From: Pandoraea pulmonicola
GTDB taxonomy: Bacteria > Pseudomonadota > Gammaproteobacteria > Burkholderiales > Burkholderiaceae
Length of the DNA: 64,000 nucleotides
NCBI RefSeq assembly: GCF_000815105.2
Contig: NZ_CP010310.2
Coordinates: 2,666,001 to 2,730,000 of the forward strand
Direction: 5' to 3'
Shown: positions 22,108-30,747 of the stretch, one piece after another
Position numbering within the stretch: position 1 is the stretch's first letter
Layout: the number at the start of each line of letters is the position of its first letter
The notes under the pieces: model-generated
What the model saw: the letters and a program-made list of their open reading frames with translations, nothing else
The model's database searches: none
Told to the model about the DNA's origin: nothing
Made by a program: the position numbers and the translations under genes

Positions 22108-22726
22108 GTGTGTTTCCCTTGAGAGGTGGTGAATACCGGCGACAACTCTAACACTTTCGTCATTTGGCGAGTGTCGGTGTTGTATCCGCGCCATAAGGCA
22201 CGCGGCTCACGCCAGAAGTTCGCCTTCGCGAGACGCCACGCGAACGCGATCCGGAGATCCGTCCCGTCACGTATCGAGAGGGCGCCGGCACTGGCCGGGC
22301 AGCGGCATTATAGAGCCATCGGCGGGCTGTGGGCCAGTCCTGACAACGGTTTGCGGCGATTTTGTCGTGGTGTACCGCGTATTTTCTCGTTCTTGGTCGC
22401 AAAACCCCAGTATCTGCGGCCATCTCCGGTCATGCCTTCGCGCAATCCCTTGCTGGGCGGGCTTTGGGGGTTTCCCCTAGCCTCTCGGGGGCTTGCGCAG
22501 GCGGGCGACTTTTGATTGGCGTCAACCCGTACTGTGCCGGGGCCTCACCTCTTCATTCCCCTGTCATCTGGACCGGCTAGCGTGACGCCGCCCGACGTCC
22601 GTGATATCCGCCATGCCGCAGTGGTCCCCATAATCGTTTCCACACGTGTTCTAGACTCCAATCATCGCCTCGCACATGCCGCCGCTCTGCGGCATCGCGC
22701 CTCGAGCCCCTCAAGGAATTGCCTCC
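22108..22726. other. Long intergenic region upstream of hupB
   Basis: 619 bases between two divergent genes. It must contain the hupB promoter (near 22120-22200) and that of the phosphodiesterase gene (near 22600-22700). I found no tRNA, sRNA-like hairpin with a T tract, or small gene with ribosome binding site that I could support. Confidence 0.5.
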
Positions 22727-23554
22727 ATGCTGCTTTGCCAGATTACCGATCTCCATGTCACTCGTCCGAATGCGCTGGCGTGCGGGCGTGTCGATACGGC
22801 ACGTGCGCTGCGTCACGCCATCGCTGCCATTCACCGGCTGTCGCCGCGCCCGGACGCGGTCATCGCCACGGGTGATCTTGTCGATACGCCATATAGGTCG
22901 GAATACGAAGTACTTCGCGAATCCCTCGCCGACCTGTCCATTCCGCTCTATCTGGTCGTCGGCAACCACGACCATCGCGAGTGGTTGCGCGAGGCGTTCC
23001 CCGATCACGCCTATTTGCACACCGGCAGCGAGTTCGTGCAGTACCGGGTCGATCTGGGGCCGATGACGGTGCTTGTCGTCGACACGCAAAACCCGCCCAG
23101 CCCGGGCGGCCACCTGTGCGAGACCCGTCTCGCCTGGCTCGACGAACAGTTGCGCGCCTGTGCGGGCCGTCCGACCGTCGTGGCGATGCATCACCCGCCG
23201 TTCGACACGGGGATTCAATGGATGGACGGCATGGGCCTGTCCGCAGCCGGGCGCGAAGGTTTCGGCCGCGTGATGTCTCGTCATCGTCATGTCGAGCGGG
23301 TCATCTGTGGACATCTGCACCGCAGCATTCACGCAAGCGTGCAGGGCGCGCCCGGAATCATGGCGAGCACATGCGTCTCGACGGCGCATCAGATCGCGCT
23401 GGACCTCTCTGCCCACGCCGCGGAATGGATCATGCTCGAGCCGCCCGGTTTTGCGTTGCACCTGTGGCAGCCGGGCGCCGGCTTGCGCACGCACCTGGCC
23501 TATGTCGGTCCGTACGACGGGCCGTACACGTTCGAGGGTGAGTCGGTCTCCTGA
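22727..23554 (+). CDS. Class III cyclic-nucleotide/calcineurin-like phosphodiesterase
   Basis: A 275-residue cytoplasmic metallophosphoesterase of the CpdA/GpdQ group. The metal-ligand motifs appear in order: ITDLHV near residue 8, ATGDLVD near 48, VGNHDHR near 80, MHHPP near 150 and ICGHLHR near 190. The enzyme is probably a di-iron or Mn phosphodiesterase, acting on 3-prime,5-prime-cAMP or on phosphodiesters such as glycerophosphodiesters; sequence alone does not separate these. The ATG at 22727 has AAGGA about ten bases upstream and starts exactly at the family N-terminus. It precedes the pel genes by 344 bases on the same strand, but linkage to them is not shown. Confidence 0.9.
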   Translation: MLLCQITDLHVTRPNALACGRVDTARALRHAIAAIHRLSPRPDAVIATGDLVDTPYRSEYEVLRESLADLSIPLYLVVGNHDHREWLREAFPDHAYLHTGSEFVQYRVDLGPMTVLVVDTQNPPSPGGHLCETRLAWLDEQLRACAGRPTVVAMHHPPFDTGIQWMDGMGLSAAGREGFGRVMSRHRHVERVICGHLHRSIHASVQGAPGIMASTCVSTAHQIALDLSAHAAEWIMLEPPGFALHLWQPGAGLRTHLAYVGPYDGPYTFEGESVS

Positions 23555-23898
23555 CGGATTCATGCGGGTTTTCGCGTTATGAAAATGGGGACGAAAGTAG
23601 GACCGGGCGTGTGTAAAGTGCAGTCCCATCAAACATAAGAGATCAGTTCGGATCAGCAGTCGCGGGCCGTCCCGAGGGCAATGTGACGTCCGTCGCCCAC
23701 AGCGCGGGTGCACGGCACCGGGCGGGGCGCCGTCCGACGACGGGGAACCATGCATACCGCCATCGCGCAAGACCTGCGCGTGCGCCCTTGTCGCATTCGG
23801 GGCATTTCGATGGCGTGCGACGACGCGCTGCTGCCAACCTGGCACCCGGGCCAACCGGCCGCACGACCCGGCTGAACTCATTTTTCCGCGAGCGCCAC
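23555..23898 (+). other. Intergenic region upstream of pelD
   Basis: 344 bases between the phosphodiesterase stop and the chosen pelD start. The pel promoter should be here. A stretch at 23606-23640 (GTGTGTAAAGTG then CAAACATAAGAG) is the least GC-rich part and the best candidate, though no clear -35/-10 pair is seen. The pelD frame stays open back to 23683, so part of this may be coding if an upstream start is used. No pelA, pelB or pelC remnant is visible. Confidence 0.4.
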
Positions 23899-25317
23899 GT
23901 GACCACCGCCACGCCAGAAGACGCCGAACCGGCACGCAACGCGCCGTCGTCCGTCCGCGTACGCCGCTCGCAGCCGCTCGGCAATCTCGGGCGATGGGGG
24001 CGATGGATCGCCCCGGCCATGGCGCGCCCCTTCGCGCTGCTCGAAGTCGTGGGCGGCACGGCGTTGGCGGTTTTCGTCGCCTGGCGGCTTCGCCCCGACG
24101 ATCCCCTGTTGCTCACCACGCAGTTCCCATGGCTGTGGCTCGTCGCACTCGTCTGTGCGCTGCGTTACGGATCGCTCGCCGGCGTGGCGAGCGCGCTGGT
24201 GCTCGTGACCGGCTGGTACGGCCTGTGCGCGCGAGCAGGGACGCCGTTTCCCACGGTGCACTTCGCCGGCGGCACGATCGTCGCGCTGATCGCCGGCCAC
24301 TTCTGCGACATCTGGTCGAACCGGGCGCATCGTGCGCAGGGCATCAATGCGTACTACAGCGACCGACTCGTGGCCATCACGCACAACCACTACCTATTGC
24401 GCGTCTCGCACGAGCGGCTGGAGCGCGACCTGCTGGCCCGGCCGGTGACGCTGCGCGACGCGCTCACCCGCCTGCGCGATCTGACGTCGCGACGGGCAGG
24501 GGACCTCCACACGCTCGGCAGCGGCTTGCCGAATGCGCAGCCGATGCTCGAGTTCGCCGCGCTCACCTGCCAGATCGAGGTCGCTTCGCTCTTTCCGGTA
24601 CGCGCCGGACGGCTCGTGCCCACGGCCATCGCCCGCGTCGGCGAAGGCTTCGAGCCGAACCCGGACGACCCGCTCGTGCAGCATTGCCTACGTGACGGCA
24701 CACTCGCCCACGTGCGCGCAGACGACGCGGCGAGCGACACCAGCCCCTGTCTCGCCTGCGCGCCGCTGCTCGATGGCGACGGCACGCTGGTGAGCCTGCT
24801 GATCGTGCGCCGCATGCCGTTTCTGGCGCTCAATCACGACAATCTGCAACTGCTGCTCGTTTTGCTTGCGTACTATGCCGATGGCGTGGCGCATCAGCCG
24901 CTGGTGGCGAGCGTGCGCGAATTCGTGCCGCAGGCCCCCTACGACTTCGCACTCGAACTCGGCCGTCTCGCGCGACTCAAGCGCGCGAGCGGCATCGAAT
25001 CGTCGCTGGTCGCGCTGGCGTTCCCGCGCGGCGCGCGGGGCGACTCGCTGTTCGAGCAGACGGTGCGCCAGCGTCGTGCGCTCGACGCCCTGTGGACCAT
25101 CGGCACGCCGCGCCGCCAGATCGCGATCGCGCTGATGCCCATCACCGACGAGCATGGCATCGACGGCTATTTGATGCGTGTCGAGAACCTGCTGCGCCAG
25201 CAGTACGACGTCGATTTCGAGCGCGGCCACATCGCCGTTCACACGGCACACGTGGACCCCGATTCGCCCGGCGAGGGGCTGCTCAAGCTCGTGGAGCGAT
25301 GCGTCGACCATGGCTGA
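23899..25317 (+). CDS. pelD: PelD, c-di-GMP receptor of the Pel polysaccharide synthase
   Basis: A 472-residue inner-membrane protein (P. aeruginosa PelD is 455). Four transmembrane helices fall within residues 40-130, a GAF domain at about 180-325 and a degenerate GGDEF domain at 340-470 with no GGDEF signature. The c-di-GMP-binding RxxD is kept as Arg393-Ala-Leu-Asp396 within RQRRALD, as in the Pseudomonas protein. It should activate Pel polymerisation when c-di-GMP binds. Start: GTG at 23899 gives the family length; the frame is open to 23683 and no strong ribosome binding site decides. Its stop overlaps pelE by 8 bases. Confidence 0.92.
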   Translation: MTTATPEDAEPARNAPSSVRVRRSQPLGNLGRWGRWIAPAMARPFALLEVVGGTALAVFVAWRLRPDDPLLLTTQFPWLWLVALVCALRYGSLAGVASALVLVTGWYGLCARAGTPFPTVHFAGGTIVALIAGHFCDIWSNRAHRAQGINAYYSDRLVAITHNHYLLRVSHERLERDLLARPVTLRDALTRLRDLTSRRAGDLHTLGSGLPNAQPMLEFAALTCQIEVASLFPVRAGRLVPTAIARVGEGFEPNPDDPLVQHCLRDGTLAHVRADDAASDTSPCLACAPLLDGDGTLVSLLIVRRMPFLALNHDNLQLLLVLLAYYADGVAHQPLVASVREFVPQAPYDFALELGRLARLKRASGIESSLVALAFPRGARGDSLFEQTVRQRRALDALWTIGTPRRQIAIALMPITDEHGIDGYLMRVENLLRQQYDVDFERGHIAVHTAHVDPDSPGEGLLKLVERCVDHG

Positions 25318-26464
25318 GCTGCGACCCGGGAGCCCGCGCACGACCTCACGCTGGCATGCGCGCCGCAGCGGCCGCAGTGGAGTGAGGCGCGGTCTCCGTG
25401 TGCTGCGATGGCTGGCGCTGCTGGGCGTTGCCGTGCTGGCCATCGGATGCCAGGCGCATGCGTTGACACTCGTATTGACGACCGACGCGGTTGCCGGTCT
25501 GCAGGGCGCACCCTCGGCGCTCCCCGTGCCGCTCGCCTCATCCGGTTCGCTGCCGATCGTGCTGGCATGGCAGGCCGTGACGGCGTCGCTGGCCGGAATC
25601 TTCATGACGCACGTGCTGCCGCCAGACTATCGCGACCGGCGCGGCGTTTTCGTGCACGTGGCACTCATCGTCTTTTTTCTTCCGATGGCCGGGCTTGCGG
25701 TGATGTTCGGCGTGCTGCTGCTCGGCTACCTGTTCCCGCCGCCGCGCGAAGCGCGGGAAGCGCTGCACGTGAGCAAGCCCGGCTTCGTGTCGCATCTCGT
25801 GGCGCGGGTCCGGCACGGTGCAGGGATGCGGTTGCGCGCGCGCCTGCGCAACTTGCGGGGCGAGCGCGACGACCGCGTCGCGGCGCTCGTTTCCGTGCAG
25901 GCACTGCCCTCGCGCGTGACGAGCGAGATCGCGCGCGATCTGCTCGCCGATCCGGTCGAGGAGGTGCGCCTGCTCGCCTACGGCATTCTCGACGGGCTGG
26001 AAAAGCGCATCATGCAGCAGATCTTCGTCATGCGGGATCGCCACGAGGGCGCGCAGGACGACGACGAACGCGCACACGCCGCCCGGCGACTTGCGCAACT
26101 GTACTGGGAGCTGATCTACCAGAACCTGGTGCGCGGCGAAGTGCTGCGCTTCACGCTGGAGCGCGTCGAGACGTTCGCCCGCAACACGCTGGAACAGTAC
26201 GAGGACGACGCGTCGATGTGGTACCTGCTCGGTCGTTGCGCGCTCATGCGCGAGCAGTCCGATGCCGCCGAGATGTATCTGCGGCAAGCGCAGTTCCACA
26301 GTTTTCCGGCGGAGCGGCTGCTGCCATGGCTGGCGGAAGCGGCGTTCCAGAAGCGGCGCTACGACCGCGTCTCGCAACTGCTCGAGGGCATCGGCGCGAA
26401 TGCCGTGACCGGGGCCGCCGCGTCGCAGGTGGTGCAGCCCGCCGTGCGTTTCTGGACGCGGTGA
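25310..26464 (+). CDS. pelE: PelE, inner-membrane scaffold of the Pel synthase
   Basis: A 384-residue protein. An Arg-rich N-terminus is followed by transmembrane helices at about 30-55, 80-100 and 105-135, and then a cytoplasmic helical region with TPR-like repeats (residues 170-384), matching PelE. It is somewhat longer than the about 330 residues in Pseudomonas. In the known complex PelE bridges PelD and the PelF glycosyltransferase. It overlaps pelD by 8 bases and shares its stop with the pelF start (the A of TGA is the A of ATG), so the genes are translationally coupled. Confidence 0.88.
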   Translation: MAELRPGSPRTTSRWHARRSGRSGVRRGLRVLRWLALLGVAVLAIGCQAHALTLVLTTDAVAGLQGAPSALPVPLASSGSLPIVLAWQAVTASLAGIFMTHVLPPDYRDRRGVFVHVALIVFFLPMAGLAVMFGVLLLGYLFPPPREAREALHVSKPGFVSHLVARVRHGAGMRLRARLRNLRGERDDRVAALVSVQALPSRVTSEIARDLLADPVEEVRLLAYGILDGLEKRIMQQIFVMRDRHEGAQDDDERAHAARRLAQLYWELIYQNLVRGEVLRFTLERVETFARNTLEQYEDDASMWYLLGRCALMREQSDAAEMYLRQAQFHSFPAERLLPWLAEAAFQKRRYDRVSQLLEGIGANAVTGAAASQVVQPAVRFWTR

Positions 26465-28146
26465 TGGCGATGGCCGACGATTTCGCGTCCTCCTCATCCT
26501 CGGCGCCACGCGCCGACGTATCGAGCGCCTTTGTCGCCGACGTCGCACTACTGCTCGAAGGCACGTTCCCGTACGTGAGGGGTGGCGTGTCGTCCTGGGT
26601 GGACCAGCTCATCCGCGCATTCCCGGATTTGACGTTCGCGGTCGTGTTCATCGGCAGCCGCCGCGACGACTACGGCGAACCGGTCTACATCATGCCGCCG
26701 AATGTCACGCATTTCGAGGCTCATTATCTCTACGAGCCGCAGGCGGCGTCGACGGTGGGCGAACGCACCGAGCGCACGTCGCCGGGGCGTGCGGGGCCGG
26801 ACGAGCCCGCAGCCTTCGCGGATGTCGCCCGGATGCACGACCTGTTTCGACATCACCACGCGTCGCTCGCCGGCGATGGAGGCCCGAGCAACGAATCGAC
26901 GAGCGCCGGGGACGATAGTTTGCGCGGCGTGCTGTCGCGAATCCTGCCGAAATTGCAGGACGGCCAGACGCTTGCGCAAACGGCGTTCCTGCATAGCGAA
27001 AGTGCGTGGACGTTCATTACCGCGCGGTATGAGCGGTACTGCCACGATCCGTCCTTCACCGACTACTTCTGGACCGTGCGCGCAATGCACCAGCCGATCT
27101 GGCAACTGGCGCGGATCGCGCACGCCCTGCCGCCGGCGCGGATGTATCACACGGTGTCCACCGGCTATGCCGGGCTGTTCGGCGCCTTGCTGCGGATACG
27201 CACTGGCCGGCCATTGCTCGTGACCGAGCACGGCAGCTACACGAAGGAGCGCAAGCTCGATCTGCTGCAAAGCGAGTGGCTGCGCGACAACCGGGGACCG
27301 TTCGAGCGCGACATCTCGCGCGTAGGCTATTTCCAGAATCTGTGGATGCGCTTCTTCGAGGCCATCGGCCGCGTGTGCTACGACACGGCCGACGAGATCG
27401 TCGCGCTCTACGAGGGCAACCGCCGACGGCAGGTGAGCGATGGCGCGCCGGCCGGGAAGACCCGCGTCATTCCCAACGGCGTGGACATCGCGCGCTTCGC
27501 GGCGTTGCGCCTGTCATTGCCTGATCCGTCGCGCGAGACCGGCTCTCGGGCCGAGGACGCGGACATCCCCCCCGTCGTTGCCCTGGTCGGGCGTGTGGTG
27601 CCGGTCAAGGACATCAAGACGTTCCTGCGCGCGATCTTCATCGCGTATCGCGAACGTCCGGACGTACAGGGCTGGATCGTGGGTCCGGACACCGAGGACC
27701 CGGCCTACGCGCAGGAGTGCCGTGACCTCGCGGCCAGTCTCGGCATGGAGTTTCAAGTGCGTTTCATGGGCTATCGCGCCGTCGAGTCGGTGCTGCCGCA
27801 GATCGGCGTTCTGGCGCTGTCGTCCGTCTCCGAAGCCTTGCCGCTGGTCATGCTCGAGGCGGCCGCCGCGGGCGTGCCGGTCGTGGCCACGGACGTCGGC
27901 GCATGCCGGCAACTGATCGAGGGAGAGGGCGACGAGGATCGTGCGTTGGGTCGTGCGGGGCGGGTCGTGCCGATGGCCGATCCGGAGGCGCTCGCCAGGG
28001 CCATCGTCGACGTTCTGGAACCCGCCGAATGGCATGCCGCCCGTCGTGCCGGCATGGCCCGCGTCGAACGCTACTACCGGCTCGACATGATGCGCGACGC
28101 CTATCACACGTTGTATCGCCGCTGGATGGCGGGGAGCGCCGACTGA
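26464..28146 (+). CDS. pelF: PelF, Pel polysaccharide glycosyltransferase
   Basis: A 560-residue cytosolic GT-B enzyme of family GT4. The PelF N-terminal signature LLEGTFPYVRGGVSSW is at about 25-40. The nucleotide-sugar-binding residues lie in VGRVVPVKD (Arg and Lys) and the E-x7-E motif in SEALPLVMLE near residue 460. It polymerises GalNAc-rich Pel from UDP-sugars with PelD, E and G. It is longer than the usual about 507, owing to a roughly 50-residue Ser/Gly-rich insert at about 95-155 and an Ala/Ser-rich start. ATG at 26464 overlaps the pelE stop; an in-frame ATG at 26470 is an alternative. Confidence 0.93.
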   Translation: MAMADDFASSSSSAPRADVSSAFVADVALLLEGTFPYVRGGVSSWVDQLIRAFPDLTFAVVFIGSRRDDYGEPVYIMPPNVTHFEAHYLYEPQAASTVGERTERTSPGRAGPDEPAAFADVARMHDLFRHHHASLAGDGGPSNESTSAGDDSLRGVLSRILPKLQDGQTLAQTAFLHSESAWTFITARYERYCHDPSFTDYFWTVRAMHQPIWQLARIAHALPPARMYHTVSTGYAGLFGALLRIRTGRPLLVTEHGSYTKERKLDLLQSEWLRDNRGPFERDISRVGYFQNLWMRFFEAIGRVCYDTADEIVALYEGNRRRQVSDGAPAGKTRVIPNGVDIARFAALRLSLPDPSRETGSRAEDADIPPVVALVGRVVPVKDIKTFLRAIFIAYRERPDVQGWIVGPDTEDPAYAQECRDLAASLGMEFQVRFMGYRAVESVLPQIGVLALSSVSEALPLVMLEAAAAGVPVVATDVGACRQLIEGEGDEDRALGRAGRVVPMADPEALARAIVDVLEPAEWHAARRAGMARVERYYRLDMMRDAYHTLYRRWMAGSAD

Positions 28147-29522
28147 TGGCCGGTATCGGTTTCGAACTGCGGCGTCTGCTGCGCAGCGATACGCTCACGG
28201 GCGCGCTGGCCGCCTACAGCTATGCGGGCATCATCAGCGCCGGGCCGCTGGTGCTGTCGATGGTCGGTGTCGTTCTGGTCGGGCTGATGAGCCTGGCGAA
28301 CGTCCATCCGCAACAGGTGCTCACGCAATTCCAGGTCTCGGTCACGTACCTGATCGCGTCGAGCGTGATTGCCACCGGCCTCATCCAACTCGCCTTCACG
28401 CGCTATTTGAGCGACAGGCTGTTCGCGGGCGAGCCGCAGGCCGTGATGCCGTCCTTCAACGCGGTCACGCTCGTCACGACGGTCGTGCTGGGCGCCATCG
28501 GCCTAGCGCTGTCGGAGACGATCTTCGCGAACCAGCCGCTACCGTATCGCTGGCTGATGTGGATTGGCTTCGTGCTGCTGGGCAACCTGTGGATCGTGGT
28601 GCTGTTTCTCACCAGCGTGAAGCAATACCGGGCCATCCTCGGCGTATTTTGTGTGGGCTACAGCCTGTGCGTGGTCAGCGCCGTGCTGCTCGGGCGCTAC
28701 GGCCTCACGGGGTTGCTCGGCGGCTTCGTGATCGGCCATACGTGCCTGCTGCTGGGCCTCACAGCCATCGTGGTGCGTCAGTACCGTACGGTGACATGGT
28801 TGTCGTGGAAGGTCTTCGCGCCGCGCAATCTTCGGCTGTCGCTGGTCGGTGTCGGCGTGTGCTTCGGTCTTGGCGTATGGATCGACAAGCTGATCTTCTG
28901 GGCGTCGCCGGCGACCGGCATGGCGGTCATCGGCCCGCTGCGGGCGGCGCCGATCTACGATCTGCCGGTCTTTCTCTCGTACCTTTGCGTGATTCCGGGC
29001 ATGGCGGTGTTCCTGCTGCGCATCGAGACCGATTTCGCCGAAGCTTACGCGGGTTTTTTCGACGCGATCCGTCACGGCGGTACGCTGCGGCAGATCTCGG
29101 CCTCGCGCGTGCTGATGGTGCGTGCCGTACGCACGGGGCTCCACGAGATACTGAAGGTGCAGGCGGTGGTGACGCTGCTCGTCTTCGCGTTCGGCGACGA
29201 CTTGCTGCGGCTCGTCGGCATGCCGTCGGCCTGGCAGCCGCTGTTGCGTGTCGATGTCATTGCGGCGGGGCTGCAGGTGCTGCTGCTGGGCGTGCTCAAC
29301 GTGCTGTTCTATCTGGACCGGCGGCGCGACGTCCTGTTGCTCACCGGTCTGCTGGTGGTGCTGAACGCCTCGCTCACCTGGGCTACGCTGCACTACGGCC
29401 CGGCGCTGTACGGTTACGGATTCGCCCTGGCGCTGCTGTGCGTGCTGCTGCTCGGCGCCCACCGGCTGGCGCGCCGGCTCGCTGCGCTCGAATACGATAC
29501 CTATATGGGGCAGCAGGGATAA
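28146..29522 (+). CDS. pelG: PelG, Pel polysaccharide membrane transporter
   Basis: A 458-residue polytopic protein of the MOP/Wzx-like flippase superfamily with about twelve membrane helices. The start MAGIGFELRRLLR is the PelG signature, and FSV-type and IYDLPVFLSYLCVIPGMA motifs follow. It shares one base with the pelF stop (TGATG overlap). It is thought to move the growing Pel chain across the inner membrane. It is the last pel gene here; the next gene after 353 bases is a ferredoxin reductase, so no periplasmic or outer-membrane Pel component follows. Confidence 0.92.
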   Translation: MAGIGFELRRLLRSDTLTGALAAYSYAGIISAGPLVLSMVGVVLVGLMSLANVHPQQVLTQFQVSVTYLIASSVIATGLIQLAFTRYLSDRLFAGEPQAVMPSFNAVTLVTTVVLGAIGLALSETIFANQPLPYRWLMWIGFVLLGNLWIVVLFLTSVKQYRAILGVFCVGYSLCVVSAVLLGRYGLTGLLGGFVIGHTCLLLGLTAIVVRQYRTVTWLSWKVFAPRNLRLSLVGVGVCFGLGVWIDKLIFWASPATGMAVIGPLRAAPIYDLPVFLSYLCVIPGMAVFLLRIETDFAEAYAGFFDAIRHGGTLRQISASRVLMVRAVRTGLHEILKVQAVVTLLVFAFGDDLLRLVGMPSAWQPLLRVDVIAAGLQVLLLGVLNVLFYLDRRRDVLLLTGLLVVLNASLTWATLHYGPALYGYGFALALLCVLLLGAHRLARRLAALEYDTYMGQQG

Positions 29523-29875
29523 GCCGGCGCGTCCGGCCGGCGGCGTCCATGGCGGCGACATCGGCGAATCCTATGCCAATCCGGCCGGCCCGCAGGCGTG
29601 CGCGACCGGGCGCTGGCAGCATCAGAACCCTGACGGATATCAATAACCACGCCGAAAAACCCCGCGTGTCCGCAGGGGACAAATGAAAGCCATTCCCAAT
29701 TGGGGTAAAATAGTCGGGTTTTCCCGCCCTCGACCGAAAGTGAGTGCACCTGATGCACCTGGGGCCGGACATCGGGGCCATCACGGACGGCCCGCGCAGG
29801 TGCACCCCAGGCAGTTGGTACCCTTCCGGCCCGGCGCGTGCATCGCGCCGCCCTCCGTCAAACGTCAACGCGAAT
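29523..29875 (+). other. Intergenic region between pelG and fpr
   Basis: 353 bases. It probably contains the fpr promoter: a good -10 TAAAAT at 29706-29711 lies in a locally AT-richer patch, but no matching -35 is obvious at the right distance. No clear terminator for the pel unit is seen and no remnant of pelA, pelB or pelC. Confidence 0.45.
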
Positions 29876-30646
29876 ATGAGTTCACAGAATCAACAGACCG
29901 TGCTGGAAGTCCACCACTGGACTGATACGTTGTTCAGCTTCAAGACCACGCGCGATGCGTCGTTCCGCTACGTCAACGGCCAGTTCACGATGATCGGGCT
30001 GGAAGTCGAAGGCAAGCCGCTGCTGCGTGCCTACAGCATGGCGAGCGCCAATTACGAGGAAGAGCTGGAGTTCCTGAGCATCAAGGTGCAGGACGGCCCG
30101 CTGACCTCGCGTCTGCAGAACATCAAGCCGGGCGACAAGGTGATCGTGGGTCGCAAGCCGACCGGCACGCTCATCAACGACAATCTGCTGCCGGGCAAGA
30201 ACCTCTATCTGCTTTCGACCGGCACGGGCCTCGCGCCGTTCATGAGCATCATCCGCGACCCGGAAGTCTACGATCGCTACGAGCACATCATCCTCGTGCA
30301 CGGCTGCCGTTTCGCCAGCGAACTGGCGTACCGCGAACTGATCACGCAGCATCTGCCCGAGCACGAGTACCTCGGGGAGTACGTCCGCGACAAGCTGATC
30401 TACTATCCGACGGTCACGCGCGAAGAGTTCGAGAATCAGGGCCGGATCACGGAACTGGTCGAGTCGGGCAAGATCTTCACGGATATCGGCCTGCCGGAGT
30501 TCTCCCCGGAACACGATCGCGTGATGCTGTGCGGCAGCCCGGCCATGCTCAAGGACACGCGCGAGCTGCTGGAAAAGCGCGGCTTCGTCGAGGGTCACAA
30601 CCATGCGCCGGGGCACTACCTCGTCGAGCGCGCGTTCGTGGGCTGA
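29876..30646 (+). CDS. fpr: Ferredoxin/flavodoxin-NADP+ reductase
   Basis: A 256-residue flavoenzyme of the bacterial FPR class. The FAD-binding RAYSMAS is near residue 55, the NADP-binding STGTGLAPF near residue 110, and the C-terminus ends in the typical AFVG without a plant-type tyrosine. It passes electrons between NADPH and ferredoxin or flavodoxin in the cytoplasm and is often part of oxidative stress defence. ATG at 29876 is chosen from homology; there is no strong ribosome binding site, and the frame is open to 29744. A strong hairpin ends the transcript. Confidence 0.93.
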   Translation: MSSQNQQTVLEVHHWTDTLFSFKTTRDASFRYVNGQFTMIGLEVEGKPLLRAYSMASANYEEELEFLSIKVQDGPLTSRLQNIKPGDKVIVGRKPTGTLINDNLLPGKNLYLLSTGTGLAPFMSIIRDPEVYDRYEHIILVHGCRFASELAYRELITQHLPEHEYLGEYVRDKLIYYPTVTREEFENQGRITELVESGKIFTDIGLPEFSPEHDRVMLCGSPAMLKDTRELLEKRGFVEGHNHAPGHYLVERAFVG

Positions 30647-30687
30647 GCCCCGCGCCCGGGATCGTACGCCCGGTGAGGGCAACGAAG

Positions 30688-30716
30688 AAAGGCCGCTCAC
30701 ATTCTGAGCGGCCTTT
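30688..30716 (+). terminator. Bidirectional terminator between fpr and the TonB receptor gene
   Basis: A perfect 12-bp stem (AAAGGCCGCTCA/TGAGCGGCCTTT) with a 5-base loop lies between convergent genes. On the plus strand it ends in TTTTTT. On the minus strand the tail is TTTCTT, so it can also stop the receptor operon. Confidence 0.9.
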
Positions 30717-30747
30717 TTTCATGCCTTCATCCTGGTTCCCGGTTCCG

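Noticed and set aside
22108..22726. Possible tRNA or small RNA in the long gap upstream of hupB
   Set aside because: I looked for cloverleaf-like pairings and for a hairpin followed by a T run and found none good enough to report.
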